Assembly (NCBI GenBank): GCA_016873845.1
Contig: VGVX01000024.1
Coordinates: 1-35,278, forward strand
Reading direction: 5' to 3'
Source: Ignavibacteria bacterium
GTDB lineage: Bacteria; Bacteroidota; Ignavibacteria; Ch128b
Length of the DNA stretch: 35,278 nucleotides
Each line of letters opens with the position of its first letter. Position 1 is the stretch's first letter. Below, piece after piece: positions 7,098 through 15,840 of the stretch. The notes beneath the pieces are model-generated. The model was given only the letters and a program-made list of their open reading frames with translations, was not told where the DNA came from and did not search any database. Made by a program: the position numbers and the translations under genes.

Positions 7098-8819
7098 TTA
7101 TTTTACACTTTTCATCAATTTCAAAAATTCAGCAGGTCTTACAAACTGAGTTATACGTTCAATTTCTTTCCCATCATCATTAAAAAAGATCACAGTCGGT
7201 ACCCCAACAATTTCAAAACGTTTCATCATTTTTTGAATTTGTTCATCACCGGTGTTTGTTAGATCAACCTTCAAAGTGCGAAAGCGTTTTGATTCATCTA
7301 TTACACTCTGATCAGTGAATGTAATCGCATCAAGTTCTTTGCATGGAATACACCAATCAGCATAGAAGTCAACAATTGTGGGCTGTCCGCCAAACTTGAT
7401 TTCAGATACTTCTTCCCACACAACTGAATTTGCAGAAGATGGAATCAAAAACCAGGCGCCAACAAAAACTACAATCGTCAAAAAAACTTTTTTAAATATA
7501 TTAAACGTACGAATCCCTTCTCCCATTCTATCAAAAAATAAAAGATAAAGTGACGCAAGGGTCATAAACACAGGTAATATATAACCAGAAATATTTTTAG
7601 GAAGTAATGGAAGAATAAAATAGAGTGCCATACCTACAAGAATAAATCCGAATATTTTCTTTACAGCAACCATCCACTCACCTGAGCGAGGCAGATTTTT
7701 AATTTTTCCAGAGAATACACCAAGAAATAAATAAGGCATGCCGAGTCCTAGAGCAAGAACAAAAAACATAAAGAATCCCAGCACTACATCTGCTTTTGCT
7801 CCGACAAATGTTAGGAGTCCAATTACAAACGGACCAATACATGGCGCAGCAACAATACCCATAGTTAATCCCATGAATAACGCACCAAAAGTTCCTCCCT
7901 TCGCCCCTCCAAATTTTGCCACCCAAGAACTTGGAAGCTGAAACTCATACAAACCGAACATACTTAAGGACAAGCCAATCAAAACAAGTGCAATAAAAAT
8001 TAATACAAATGGATTCTGAAGTGCGGCTCCGAACAAACTTCCGCTCAAAGCTGTAACCACTCCAATCGCAGAATATGTGATAGCCATTCCTAAAACATAA
8101 AGCCCGGAAAGCAAAAATAACTTTCCAGTTTTTTGTTCACTTTGCCCTCCAAAAAATCCAATTGTTATCGGAATTAAAGGATAAACGCAGGGTGTTAAAT
8201 TAAGTGCAAGTCCTCCAAGAAAAATTAAAATGAACGAAAGAAGTAAATTTTCTTCGTTGATCAGCGAGTCTTCAGTATTTTTTTTTTCGTCTACTTCTGA
8301 TTTCAATTCAGTACCTTGAAACAATTCGGAATTCACTTGTATAATAGGAGTACTAACACTCACAAGCTCAAATTTGAACGGTATCTTTATCCTTTTTGGA
8401 GGGAGGCAGGTCTGGTCATTGCACGCTTGATATTCAAAGATCACTTCAAATTCATAATTTCCAATTACCAAATCATTAGGAATTTGAATTATACCAATGA
8501 TATTATTCTCCCCTTCAAACACTGAAACAGGTTCATCTGAAAAACCAAGTTCAATATCATGCGGTTTGGGATAGGTTACATTTGAAAAAGTTAAACCGAT
8601 TTCTGATTTGATACTGATCTTAGTTGGTATTAAAAATTCGTCATTCGGTTTATGCGAATTAATATGCCATTCGGGATTTATCTTTAAATTCAGCGCAACT
8701 TTTAACTCCGAACCCGCATGAAGTTTTTCAAAATTTGATTTTCCGTCGATGGTCAAAACATCTCGACTGAATGATAAATTTGTAAGCACAAAAAGAATAA
8801 ATAAAATTCGCTTTATCAT
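7098..8819 (-). CDS. dsbD: DsbD, thiol:disulfide interchange protein (electron conduit to periplasm)
   Basis: A 573-residue three-part protein. A signal-like N-terminus (KRILFILFVLTNLSFS) leads to the periplasmic alpha domain with the CNDQTC cysteines (133, 138). A transmembrane beta domain follows, with one cysteine in LTPCVYPLIP (211) and one in VAAPCIGPFV (327). The C-terminal thioredoxin-like gamma domain has WCIPC (490, 493). All six redox cysteines are present. It takes electrons from cytoplasmic thioredoxin and delivers them to periplasmic thiol proteins, for example in cytochrome c maturation. I choose the ATG at 8819, four codons inside the longest frame, because GGAG lies seven bases upstream and no overlap with nadE is then needed. 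The nadE stop codon is at 8822-8824. Confidence 0.93.
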   Translation of the reverse strand: MIKRILFILFVLTNLSFSRDVLTIDGKSNFEKLHAGSELKVALNLKINPEWHINSHKPNDEFLIPTKISIKSEIGLTFSNVTYPKPHDIELGFSDEPVSVFEGENNIIGIIQIPNDLVIGNYEFEVIFEYQACNDQTCLPPKRIKIPFKFELVSVSTPIIQVNSELFQGTELKSEVDEKKNTEDSLINEENLLLSFILIFLGGLALNLTPCVYPLIPITIGFFGGQSEQKTGKLFLLSGLYVLGMAITYSAIGVVTALSGSLFGAALQNPFVLIFIALVLIGLSLSMFGLYEFQLPSSWVAKFGGAKGGTFGALFMGLTMGIVAAPCIGPFVIGLLTFVGAKADVVLGFFMFFVLALGLGMPYLFLGVFSGKIKNLPRSGEWMVAVKKIFGFILVGMALYFILPLLPKNISGYILPVFMTLASLYLLFFDRMGEGIRTFNIFKKVFLTIVVFVGAWFLIPSSANSVVWEEVSEIKFGGQPTIVDFYADWCIPCKELDAITFTDQSVIDESKRFRTLKVDLTNTGDEQIQKMMKRFEIVGVPTVIFFNDDGKEIERITQFVRPAEFLKLMKSVK

Positions 8820-8821
8820 TA

Positions 8822-10456
8822 TTATCTCCATCCTTGTACAATTGGGAATCTTCTTCCCGTTCCAAATGCTTTGTTTGTTACTTTTAGTCCTGGTGCAGCC
8901 TGTTTCCGCTTATATTCAGCTCTATCAACCATTTTCAATGTTTTTCTAACTAACTCACGTTCAAATCCTGATTTAATAATTTCATCCTCCTCCTTCGATT
9001 CTTCTATGTATTGATATAAAATCTTGTCTAAAATCTCATAAGGTGGTAGAGTATCTTGATCTGTTTGATTTGGTTTTAATTCTGCAGAAGGAATTTTTTG
9101 AATTATCTCTTCGGGAATGATTTCGGATTCTTTGTTCATAAATCTAGCAAGTTTGTATACAGTAGTTTTATATAGATCTGAAATCGGAGCTAAACCGCCA
9201 CACATATCACCGTATAAAGTTGCATAACCGGTGGCGAATTCTGATTTATTCCCAGTGGCAAGCAGTAAATATCCAAACTTATTAGAAAGTGCCATCAAAA
9301 GATTTCCTCTAATTCTTGATTGCAGATTCTCCTCAGCGATATCTTCATTTGTTCCAGCAAACTCATTTTTTAAACTTGTTTTATATTCATTGAATAACAT
9401 GTTGATTGGAATAGATGTTCCATTAACACCCAGATTATTTATCAACTTCTGAGAATCTTTAACACTTCCCTCACTTGAATATTGCGATGGCATCAGGACG
9501 CAAAGTACATTTTTAGGTTTAATAGCAGACGCTGCAAGAGCTGCAACCAATGCTGAATCAATTCCTCCGCTTAATCCAAGCACTATTTTATCAAACCGAG
9601 ATTTCGAGCAGTAGTCTCGAATTCCAAGAACAAGAGCGTTGAATATATCTTCGATGTCATCAGCTGGATTATAATCTAAAATGTCATATTTTTTTTCAGT
9701 ATCAAAAAACACTAATTGCTCATCGAATCGATTAGATGCAATAATCAGATTTCCGTTGCTGTCATATACCTTACATCCACCGTCAAAAATTAAATCGGTA
9801 TTTGCTCCAACTTGATTAACAAATATTATTGGAAGATTATTTTTTTTCGCGATTTGGGAAAACATCTCAGTTCGTATTTTTTCCTTCCCTATACTGAAAG
9901 GGCTCGCCGATATATTGATTAAAAAATCTGGTTTTTGTTTGACAATAAATTCAGCCGGATCATTCTCATACTTTCTATGCATCCAAAAATCTTTATCATT
10001 CCAAGCATCTTCACAAATTGAGATTCCAATTTTTTTTCCCCCAATCTGAGAAAGAAAAATATTTTTCGACGGTTCGAAATATCTAACCTCATCAAAAACA
10101 TCGTAGTTCGGCAAAAGGGTTTTATTGTGAATTGATTTAATCTTCCCCTTCTCGCAAAATATAGCGGAATTAAAATTATTTGTTCCAATCATATCCGTGT
10201 CGCGAGTTATACCTCCGACCACAATCGAAATTTTTTCTGATAACTTCGCAACATCATTTAATACCTCAATACACTCATCAATGAATGTCTTTTTATCTAA
10301 AAGATCCAATGGAGGATAGCCGCATATTGAAAGTTCAGGGAAAATAATTAAATCTGCTCGGCGATGAATTGCTTTGTTGACATTCTCCTTAATTTTCTTG
10401 AAGTTATAATTAATCTTTCCGACTGTCGGATTAATTGAAGCTAATGCGATTATCAT
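8822..10456 (-). CDS. nadE: Glutamine-dependent NAD+ synthetase
   Basis: A 544-residue two-domain enzyme that amidates nicotinic acid adenine dinucleotide to NAD+ with ATP and glutamine. The N-terminal carbon-nitrogen hydrolase (glutaminase) domain has the Glu-Lys-Cys triad: Glu41 in FPELSICGYPP, Lys112 in HNKTLLPNYDVFDE and Cys148 in ISICEDAW. The C-terminal synthetase domain has the P-loop SGGIDS (296-301) and the downstream GNKSE and PSAELKPNQTDQD blocks. Length matches the glutamine-dependent class with a shorter linker (about 540-570). Its last codons (Trp-Arg-stop) carry the ribosome binding site for dsbD, so the two genes are translationally linked. The start at 10456 lacks an obvious ribosome binding site. 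Confidence 0.95.
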   Translation of the reverse strand: MIIALASINPTVGKINYNFKKIKENVNKAIHRRADLIIFPELSICGYPPLDLLDKKTFIDECIEVLNDVAKLSEKISIVVGGITRDTDMIGTNNFNSAIFCEKGKIKSIHNKTLLPNYDVFDEVRYFEPSKNIFLSQIGGKKIGISICEDAWNDKDFWMHRKYENDPAEFIVKQKPDFLINISASPFSIGKEKIRTEMFSQIAKKNNLPIIFVNQVGANTDLIFDGGCKVYDSNGNLIIASNRFDEQLVFFDTEKKYDILDYNPADDIEDIFNALVLGIRDYCSKSRFDKIVLGLSGGIDSALVAALAASAIKPKNVLCVLMPSQYSSEGSVKDSQKLINNLGVNGTSIPINMLFNEYKTSLKNEFAGTNEDIAEENLQSRIRGNLLMALSNKFGYLLLATGNKSEFATGYATLYGDMCGGLAPISDLYKTTVYKLARFMNKESEIIPEEIIQKIPSAELKPNQTDQDTLPPYEILDKILYQYIEESKEEDEIIKSGFERELVRKTLKMVDRAEYKRKQAAPGLKVTNKAFGTGRRFPIVQGWR

Positions 10457-10510
10457 ATTTCAAATTTAGCTAAAGATAAAAGTTATATCAAAATAAATAA
10501 GAGGGAAGTA

Positions 10511-13198
10511 ATGAAAAGAGTTACAATCGTTTTACTTATCATTTTTTTTGTATCTGAGAGTTATCCAATTTCTCCAGGTAAAGATGGCATCAAAATCCCC
10601 AAACATGTTAATGAATTTCATTCTATGGTTCAAAAAGAATATTTGGAGGGATACTGGGCAAAACGAATTCGTGAACGTGAAGAAATTAGGAATCAAGTAC
10701 ACAAAGATATTTTACCTAAATCCGCTTTGGTTAGAGATACAGTAAATGCTCTGACATTATTAGGAAGATACTCAGACAGCTCACCACGTTACAGCAGAGA
10801 ACAATTTCAACAGCAGCTTTTTGACGGACCAAATCCAACTGGAACTGTAACTCAGTATTATAAAGAAGTCTCTTATGATCAAATGCACTTTTCGGGATTC
10901 TGTACGAATTGGTATCAAGCTCCTGGAACGATGATGTCGTATGTAGGATCAAATAATGGACTCTCGTCTTCTGGCGGACCAAAATTCGTTTTGGATCTTA
11001 TCAAAGCAGCGGATCCGACTTTCGATTTTTCGAAATACATAACATACTACGATAATAATGGAAATCCGCGAATCAGTTTCGTAGCTGCAGTTCATACAGG
11101 TGCGGGTGCTGAAGCTGGTGCAACAAATATATGGTCTCATCGATGGAACTTCCGAATGCTGACTGGCGGACAGCCCTATGAAACAAATGATGTAGATCCC
11201 AAATCCGGTAGGAGAGTATTGATCGATGGTGACTATGCTATTCAGCCGGAGTTAGCGGGAAGAGATAATTCAATCGGTGAGTTGATAGAAATCGGTGTTT
11301 TTACACATGAATTTGGACACATTTTCGGTCTGCCCGATTTATATGACACAGACAATACATCTGAAGGATTAGGGAACTGGTGCCTAATGGCTGGTGGTTC
11401 GTGGGGTGGGAATGGCGGAAGCCCGCACACACCTGTTCACATGAGCGCATGGTGCAAACAAAAAATGGGTTGGGTTTCTGCAATTGATATATCTTCGTTC
11501 CAAAAAAGTAAAATCATAAAAAATGCAGAGGAGCATGCAGAACTTTACAGAATTTGGCGTACTGGTACAATTTCAAACGAATATTTTCTTGTCGAGAATC
11601 GGCAGAAGATCGGTTTTGATAGATTCCTATACACAGGAGGAGTATTAGTTTTCCATGTAGATGATGCAATCGGTACAAATAGAGACGAAAATCACTATAA
11701 AGTCGGCTTAATGCAAGCCGATGGAAGAAGAGATTTAAATTTTAATAGGAATCGCGGTGACGATGGAGATCCGTTCCCAGGCTCGACAAAAAATACAAGG
11801 TTTGATCTGAGTACAAATCCAAACAGTAATGATTATTCAGATTCGACAACCTTAGTTTCAGTAAGAGACATTCGTCACAGTGGAAAGGATATGATAGTCG
11901 ATTTTGATATTGGTTCAATGCCGTACGTTATGATCAAAGATTTTTCACTCACTGAAAATACAACAGTTAAGAATGGGCGCCTTGAGCAAAATGAAATCGG
12001 TAATGTTAATTTTACGTTGCGGAATGTTGAGAGTATAAATTCAACTAATACTAAATTTAAAGTTTGGACTGACGATCCGAACCTCGAATTTTTATTCAAT
12101 GAGGTAAATACAGACGTAACAGGCAAGACGGAAAAACCCTACTCGATGCATAGTGCAATCAAAGTAAAACCGAATTTTGTGAGCCGTGCAGTTTACATTA
12201 AAGCAGAAGTTGATGGGGGGGGAAGTAAATTTTCTGACAGCTTTAAAGTTGTAATTGGAATTCCAAAAATCATGCTCATATCGAAAGGAGATAAACCAAG
12301 TCTAGCCGACTATTATCAATCATCGCTTTCAAATGCATCTAAGACATTTGAATTTATTGATAGTGAACCGGGGACCTTCTATTACGGCCGCGATATTATC
12401 TTGTATCTTACAGGAAAAAATAAGGAAAATCTTTTCTCAAATGCCGAGCTTGATTCATTAGATTTATTTCTAAATCGCGGAGGAAAACTATTTTTGAGCG
12501 GACAAAATATTGCGGAATTCTTGAATGCGAATGCTCCATCATTTCTTCAAAATACATTGGGAATAAATTATTTAAAAAACGCGAGTCTGTTCGCAAATAA
12601 AGTTTACGGCATTACTTCAGATTTGTTTGGAAAGAACATCTCGACATTACGAATTAACGGAACAGAGGGAGCAGCCAACGAAACTTCGATGGATATTATT
12701 GAGAGCCGTGGAAGTTTTAATAAATCCGTCGCATTTAAAACAGATGGTCAAGATGTAACCGGAGGATGGAATACATTCCCTAACGGCGGAAAATTATTTT
12801 TCCTTGGATTTGGATTTGAAAGTATCAATAACGATGAATCTACGATAAAACGTGATAGATTAATGCAAAACATTCTAAGCTGGTTCGATCCAACAACAGG
12901 AATCGAAAATTTTGATGAACTTGATAATCTAAGTTTTCAATTAAAACAAAATTATCCGAATCCATTTAATCCAGCAACAAATATCAACTACCAAATTTCA
13001 AGTCCTAGTTTTGTAACATTGAAAATATTTGATGTTATTGGAAAAGAAGTCGCAACATTAGTTAATGAAACAAAGAAGCCTGGCAGTTATAATCATCAAT
13101 TTTCAATTTTCGATTATCAATTACCGAGTGGAATCTATTTCTACCAGCTCAGAGCAGGTAATTTCGTTGAAACGAAAAAAATGGTTTTAGTGAAATAA
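10511..13198 (+). CDS. Secreted M6-like (immune inhibitor A type) metalloprotease with T9SS sorting domain
   Basis: An 895-residue exported protein. A signal peptide (residues 1-20) is followed by a protease domain of the M6 peptidase type with the zinc motif HEFGH at 266-270 and the family extension IFGLPDLYDTD. The central region (about 465-600) looks like beta-sandwich repeats; about 590-795 includes a segment (FLNRGGKLFLSGQNIAEFL) like the glutamine-amidotransferase-fold domains often found in such proteins. The C-terminus from about residue 811 is a type A T9SS sorting domain: NYPNPFNPATNINY, then VTLKIFDVIGKEVATLV, LPSGIYFYQLRAG and the KKMVLVK end. It is expected outside the cell or on its surface, degrading protein. 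A good ribosome binding site (GAGGGAAG) precedes the ATG. Confidence 0.9.
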   Translation: MKRVTIVLLIIFFVSESYPISPGKDGIKIPKHVNEFHSMVQKEYLEGYWAKRIREREEIRNQVHKDILPKSALVRDTVNALTLLGRYSDSSPRYSREQFQQQLFDGPNPTGTVTQYYKEVSYDQMHFSGFCTNWYQAPGTMMSYVGSNNGLSSSGGPKFVLDLIKAADPTFDFSKYITYYDNNGNPRISFVAAVHTGAGAEAGATNIWSHRWNFRMLTGGQPYETNDVDPKSGRRVLIDGDYAIQPELAGRDNSIGELIEIGVFTHEFGHIFGLPDLYDTDNTSEGLGNWCLMAGGSWGGNGGSPHTPVHMSAWCKQKMGWVSAIDISSFQKSKIIKNAEEHAELYRIWRTGTISNEYFLVENRQKIGFDRFLYTGGVLVFHVDDAIGTNRDENHYKVGLMQADGRRDLNFNRNRGDDGDPFPGSTKNTRFDLSTNPNSNDYSDSTTLVSVRDIRHSGKDMIVDFDIGSMPYVMIKDFSLTENTTVKNGRLEQNEIGNVNFTLRNVESINSTNTKFKVWTDDPNLEFLFNEVNTDVTGKTEKPYSMHSAIKVKPNFVSRAVYIKAEVDGGGSKFSDSFKVVIGIPKIMLISKGDKPSLADYYQSSLSNASKTFEFIDSEPGTFYYGRDIILYLTGKNKENLFSNAELDSLDLFLNRGGKLFLSGQNIAEFLNANAPSFLQNTLGINYLKNASLFANKVYGITSDLFGKNISTLRINGTEGAANETSMDIIESRGSFNKSVAFKTDGQDVTGGWNTFPNGGKLFFLGFGFESINNDESTIKRDRLMQNILSWFDPTTGIENFDELDNLSFQLKQNYPNPFNPATNINYQISSPSFVTLKIFDVIGKEVATLVNETKKPGSYNHQFSIFDYQLPSGIYFYQLRAGNFVETKKMVLVK

Positions 13199-13224
13199 AT
13201 TTTTAACTGATTTCGTAATAGTGG

Positions 13225-13273
13225 ATAAGTGAGTTTCAATCACTTTACTATCAAGAACTCATTTATTTTTTTT
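13225..13273 (+). terminator. Likely rho-independent terminator after the metalloprotease gene
   Basis: ATAAGTGAGTT (13225-13235) can pair with AACTCATTTAT (13256-13266) through 11 positions, one of them a G-U pair, with a 20-base loop. A run of seven or more T follows. The loop is long, so confidence is moderate. Confidence 0.5.
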
Positions 13274-13368
13274 AAGCCCTTAGGTTAAAGGAAAACTATT
13301 CGGGAATGGATCATTGGACGGTATAAAATTGGATAAAAAATAAAAAACAATTTCATGGAAAAATACAT

Positions 13369-13832
13369 ATGCCAGCTATAACACCATTTTTATGGTTTGA
13401 TAATAATCTTGAGGAAGCATTGAATTTTTATTCAACTATTTTTAATAATTCAAAAATGGGGGAAGTAAAAAAATCAACCTCTGACGGACCATTCGGGCCG
13501 ATAGTACTGCATCATTTGAAATTGAGGGACAAAAATTCATGGCAATAAATGGCGGTCCACATTTTAAGTTCTCTCCTGCTATCTCATTGTTCGTCCATTG
13601 CATAGCACAAGAAGAGGTTGATTATTACTGGGAAAAACTTTCTGAAGGAGGAGAAGAACAAATGTGCGGCTGGCTGAACGATAAATTTGGTTTGACATGG
13701 GAAGTAGTACCAAAAAAATTATTAGAATTTCTACAAGATAAAGACCACCAAAAATCAAAACGAGTAATGGATGCCATGCTTCAAATGAAAAAGCTCGATA
13801 TAAATATCCTGCAGAAAGCATACGAACAATAA
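13369..13832 (+). pseudogene. PhnB-like VOC-fold protein gene, broken by a one-base frameshift
   Basis: The first frame (ATG at 13369) reads MPAITPFLWFDNNLEEALNF and continues to GPFGPIVL, typical of the PhnB/3-demethylubiquinone methyltransferase-like VOC family (usual length about 155). It then runs out of the family pattern to a stop at 13546-13548. From about 13511 a different frame gives SFEIEGQKFMAINGGPHFKF and continues through CGWLNDKFGLTWEVVP to a stop at 13832, which is the rest of the family sequence. One base is therefore missing near 13508-13512. An ATG at 13539 could still start the C-terminal 97 residues, but that piece lacks half of the fold. The function of the intact family is unclear. 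A sequencing or assembly error is the main alternative. Confidence 0.8.
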
Positions 13833-13949
13833 CTTGAGGAGACGAGGGGTCAAGCTTACAGAAGATAATTTGTAATTTAGAATAGTGGAAATTCAAATGG
13901 GAATAGACTTCTTAAACTTATAGTATTTTAAAACAATAAAAGGGATCCA

Positions 13950-14366
13950 ATGATAAAACAAATTTTCATTAATCTTCCTGTAAAACAACTAAACATGTCA
14001 AAGGAGTTTTTTTCAAAACTTGGTTTCAATTTCAATCCTCAATTCACGGATGAAAATGCAGCATGTTTGATTCTCGGCGAAAACATTTATGCGATGCTTT
14101 TAGTCGATAACTTTTTTAATTCTTTTACATAGAAAAAAATTTGCGATTCATCAAACAGCAATGAAGCAATTTTTGCATTATCAACTGATTCAAAAGAAAA
14201 GGTTGAAGAAATGCTGAACAATGTGATAAGCGCAGGAGGAATCGAGCCGACCGAACCTCAAGATCATGGTTGGATGTATGGGCGCAGCTTTCAAGACATT
14301 GATGGACATCTTTGGGAAATTTTTATGCAGATGAAAGTGCAATGCCGACAAGTTGATAATAGTTGA
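13950..14366 (+). pseudogene. Glyoxalase/VOC-fold protein gene with an in-frame amber codon
   Basis: The frame from ATG 13950 (MIKQIFINLPVKQLNMSKEF) gives the N-terminal VOC half up to LVDNFFNSFT and then hits TAG at 14130-14132. In the same frame the sequence goes on with KKICDSSNSNEAIFALSTDS and later PTEPQDHGWMYGRSFQDIDG HLWEIFMQM to TGA at 14364-14366, exactly the C-terminal half of this family (glyoxalase/bleomycin-resistance-like, usual length 125-138). The total would be 138 codons including the TAG. This is a point nonsense change rather than a frameshift. The residues around it match family members without interruption, so the decay appears recent, or the codon is misread or a sequencing error. 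It sits 117 bases after another broken VOC gene. Confidence 0.82.
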
Positions 14367-14455
14367 TATCTTTCGTTCAAACCAAGAATTTAAGATAATT
14401 AAGAATCTGCTAGACAGACCATCAGAATTTCAATAATAACTACTTAAAACAATTA

Positions 14456-15241
14456 CTATTCTCTTTTAAATTCTGGTTTTCGTTTTTCTAAAAATGCAGA
14501 AGTTCCTTCTTTGAAATCTTTCGTTCCACAGCAGTAACTAAAAAGTTCGGCTTCATATTTTTGACCTTCGGCTTGTCCCATTTCGTGAGTAGCATTTATA
14601 GTTTTCACGGCCATTCTGACAGCGAGCTGTCCTTTGGAAAGAATTTTATTCGCAAGCTCTTCAGAAATTTTCATTAATTCAGTTAGCGGTACAACTTTAT
14701 TAACCAATCCAATATCACATGCAGTTTTTGCATCAATCATATCGCCAGTTAAAATCATTTCCATCGCACGACCTTTGCCAATTAACCGAGCAAGCCGTTG
14801 AGTTCCGCCGTAACCAGGAATAATTCCAAGGTTTACTTCAGGCTGCCCGAACTTTGCATTTTCAGATGCTAATCGTATGTGACAAGCGAGTGCAATTTCG
14901 CATCCTCCTCCTAAAGCAAATCCATTGACTGCGGCAATCACTGGTTTACCCAAATTTTCAATTGCATTAAAAACTTCCTGTCCCTTCAACGAAAAATCTT
15001 TACCGGTACCTGTATTAAGAGAATTTAATTCCTTAATATCGGCACCCGCAACAAAAGCTTTCTCTCCCGAACCAGTTAGGATTACTAAATCTACATTCTC
15101 ATCATCTTTAAATTTTATAAATAGTTCTTTCAACTCTGACATGACTGTAGAGTTCAGTGCATTTAATTTATCCGGGCGGTTAATAGTGACCCTCGCAATT
15201 TTAGTGTTTTCAATATTTTCAAAAAGTAATGTTGAATACAT
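14456..15241 (-). CDS. Enoyl-CoA hydratase/crotonase
   Basis: A 261-residue crotonase-fold enzyme that hydrates trans-2-enoyl-CoA, for example crotonyl-CoA to 3-hydroxybutyryl-CoA. It has the N-terminal INRPDKLNALNS block, the oxyanion-hole segment AFVAGADIKEL (62-72) and both catalytic glutamates: Glu115 in GGGCEIALAC and Glu135 in GQPEVNLGIIPGYGGTQRL. Having both glutamates favours a true hydratase over an isomerase. Length is standard. The ATG at 15241 has a very strong ribosome binding site (AAGGAGG). A 6-bp inverted repeat, GTCTGC/GCAGAC with a 3-base loop at 15254-15268, lies just upstream. No fatty-acid-oxidation partners are adjacent, so the pathway cannot be fixed. Confidence 0.92.
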   Translation of the reverse strand: MYSTLLFENIENTKIARVTINRPDKLNALNSTVMSELKELFIKFKDDENVDLVILTGSGEKAFVAGADIKELNSLNTGTGKDFSLKGQEVFNAIENLGKPVIAAVNGFALGGGCEIALACHIRLASENAKFGQPEVNLGIIPGYGGTQRLARLIGKGRAMEMILTGDMIDAKTACDIGLVNKVVPLTELMKISEELANKILSKGQLAVRMAVKTINATHEMGQAEGQKYEAELFSYCCGTKDFKEGTSAFLEKRKPEFKRE

Positions 15242-15270
15242 AAATCCTCCTTCGTCTGCCCTGCAGACAA

Positions 15271-15840
15271 TTAAAGTGAAATATAAACTGGCAACCTTAA
15301 TCTGAAATCAAATCCAACGTAAGGTTCGTAGGTTAAGTAGTAATATTTTGCAATGACGTCCACAAGAAAAACTGAGACTCCAGCACCAATGCTGAATCCA
15401 AATTTTTGGTCGAATGATGATGAAGTTCGTAGTTGTGAACTGTATTCGGTTTTTATTCGTTCGATGAAATTATATCTGATATCGAATGAAATGAACGGTA
15501 CAAAAATCGCTTCCGATGCAAAGACAGGATAAAATAAATATTCTGCTCCAAGTGAGAGACCATATATCGATTTTTGATGATAAGCATTATCGACTACTTT
15601 ATTTTGCGGGAAATAAGCATAAAGGAATTCTGTCTTTAGAAAAAATGGGAATGCACTAGTGGCATACTGGAGAGATCCCCCCAAACTGAATCCAACTTTG
15701 TACTTATCATAAGACTCACCCGACGGATATCGAACACCAATCTGAGGCGCTACGAATAATCCCCAAATTTCTTGTGAATACGAATTTCGTGGGATGAATA
15801 GCAGTAAAAAGAATGATGTAATAAATAATTTTTTTGTCAT
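15271..15840 (-). CDS. Outer-membrane beta-barrel-like protein, unknown function
   Basis: A 189-residue protein with a clear signal peptide (TKKLFITSFFLLLFIPRNSYSQ, cut near residue 22). The rest alternates polar and aromatic/hydrophobic residues in short strands (VGFSLGGSLQYA, FLKTEFLYAYF, YGLSLGAEYLFY, FISFDIRYNF, FGFSIGAGVSVFL) and ends in FDFRLRLPVYISL, as small outer-membrane beta barrels do. I do not recognise a named family. Its start overlaps the stop of the upstream membrane-protein gene by four bases (ATGA), so the two products are very probably made together and may act together across the envelope. Confidence 0.75.
   Translation of the reverse strand: MTKKLFITSFFLLLFIPRNSYSQEIWGLFVAPQIGVRYPSGESYDKYKVGFSLGGSLQYATSAFPFFLKTEFLYAYFPQNKVVDNAYHQKSIYGLSLGAEYLFYPVFASEAIFVPFISFDIRYNFIERIKTEYSSQLRTSSSFDQKFGFSIGAGVSVFLVDVIAKYYYLTYEPYVGFDFRLRLPVYISL

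Noticed and set aside
13579-13896. Minus-strand open frame of 105 codons over the broken PhnB-like gene
   Set aside because: The plus strand carries the recognisable family sequence here; the antisense frame has no recognisable motif.
14400-14425. Short dyad TCTG/CAGA between two convergent genes as a terminator
   Set aside because: Stem of only four bases and no T run on either side.
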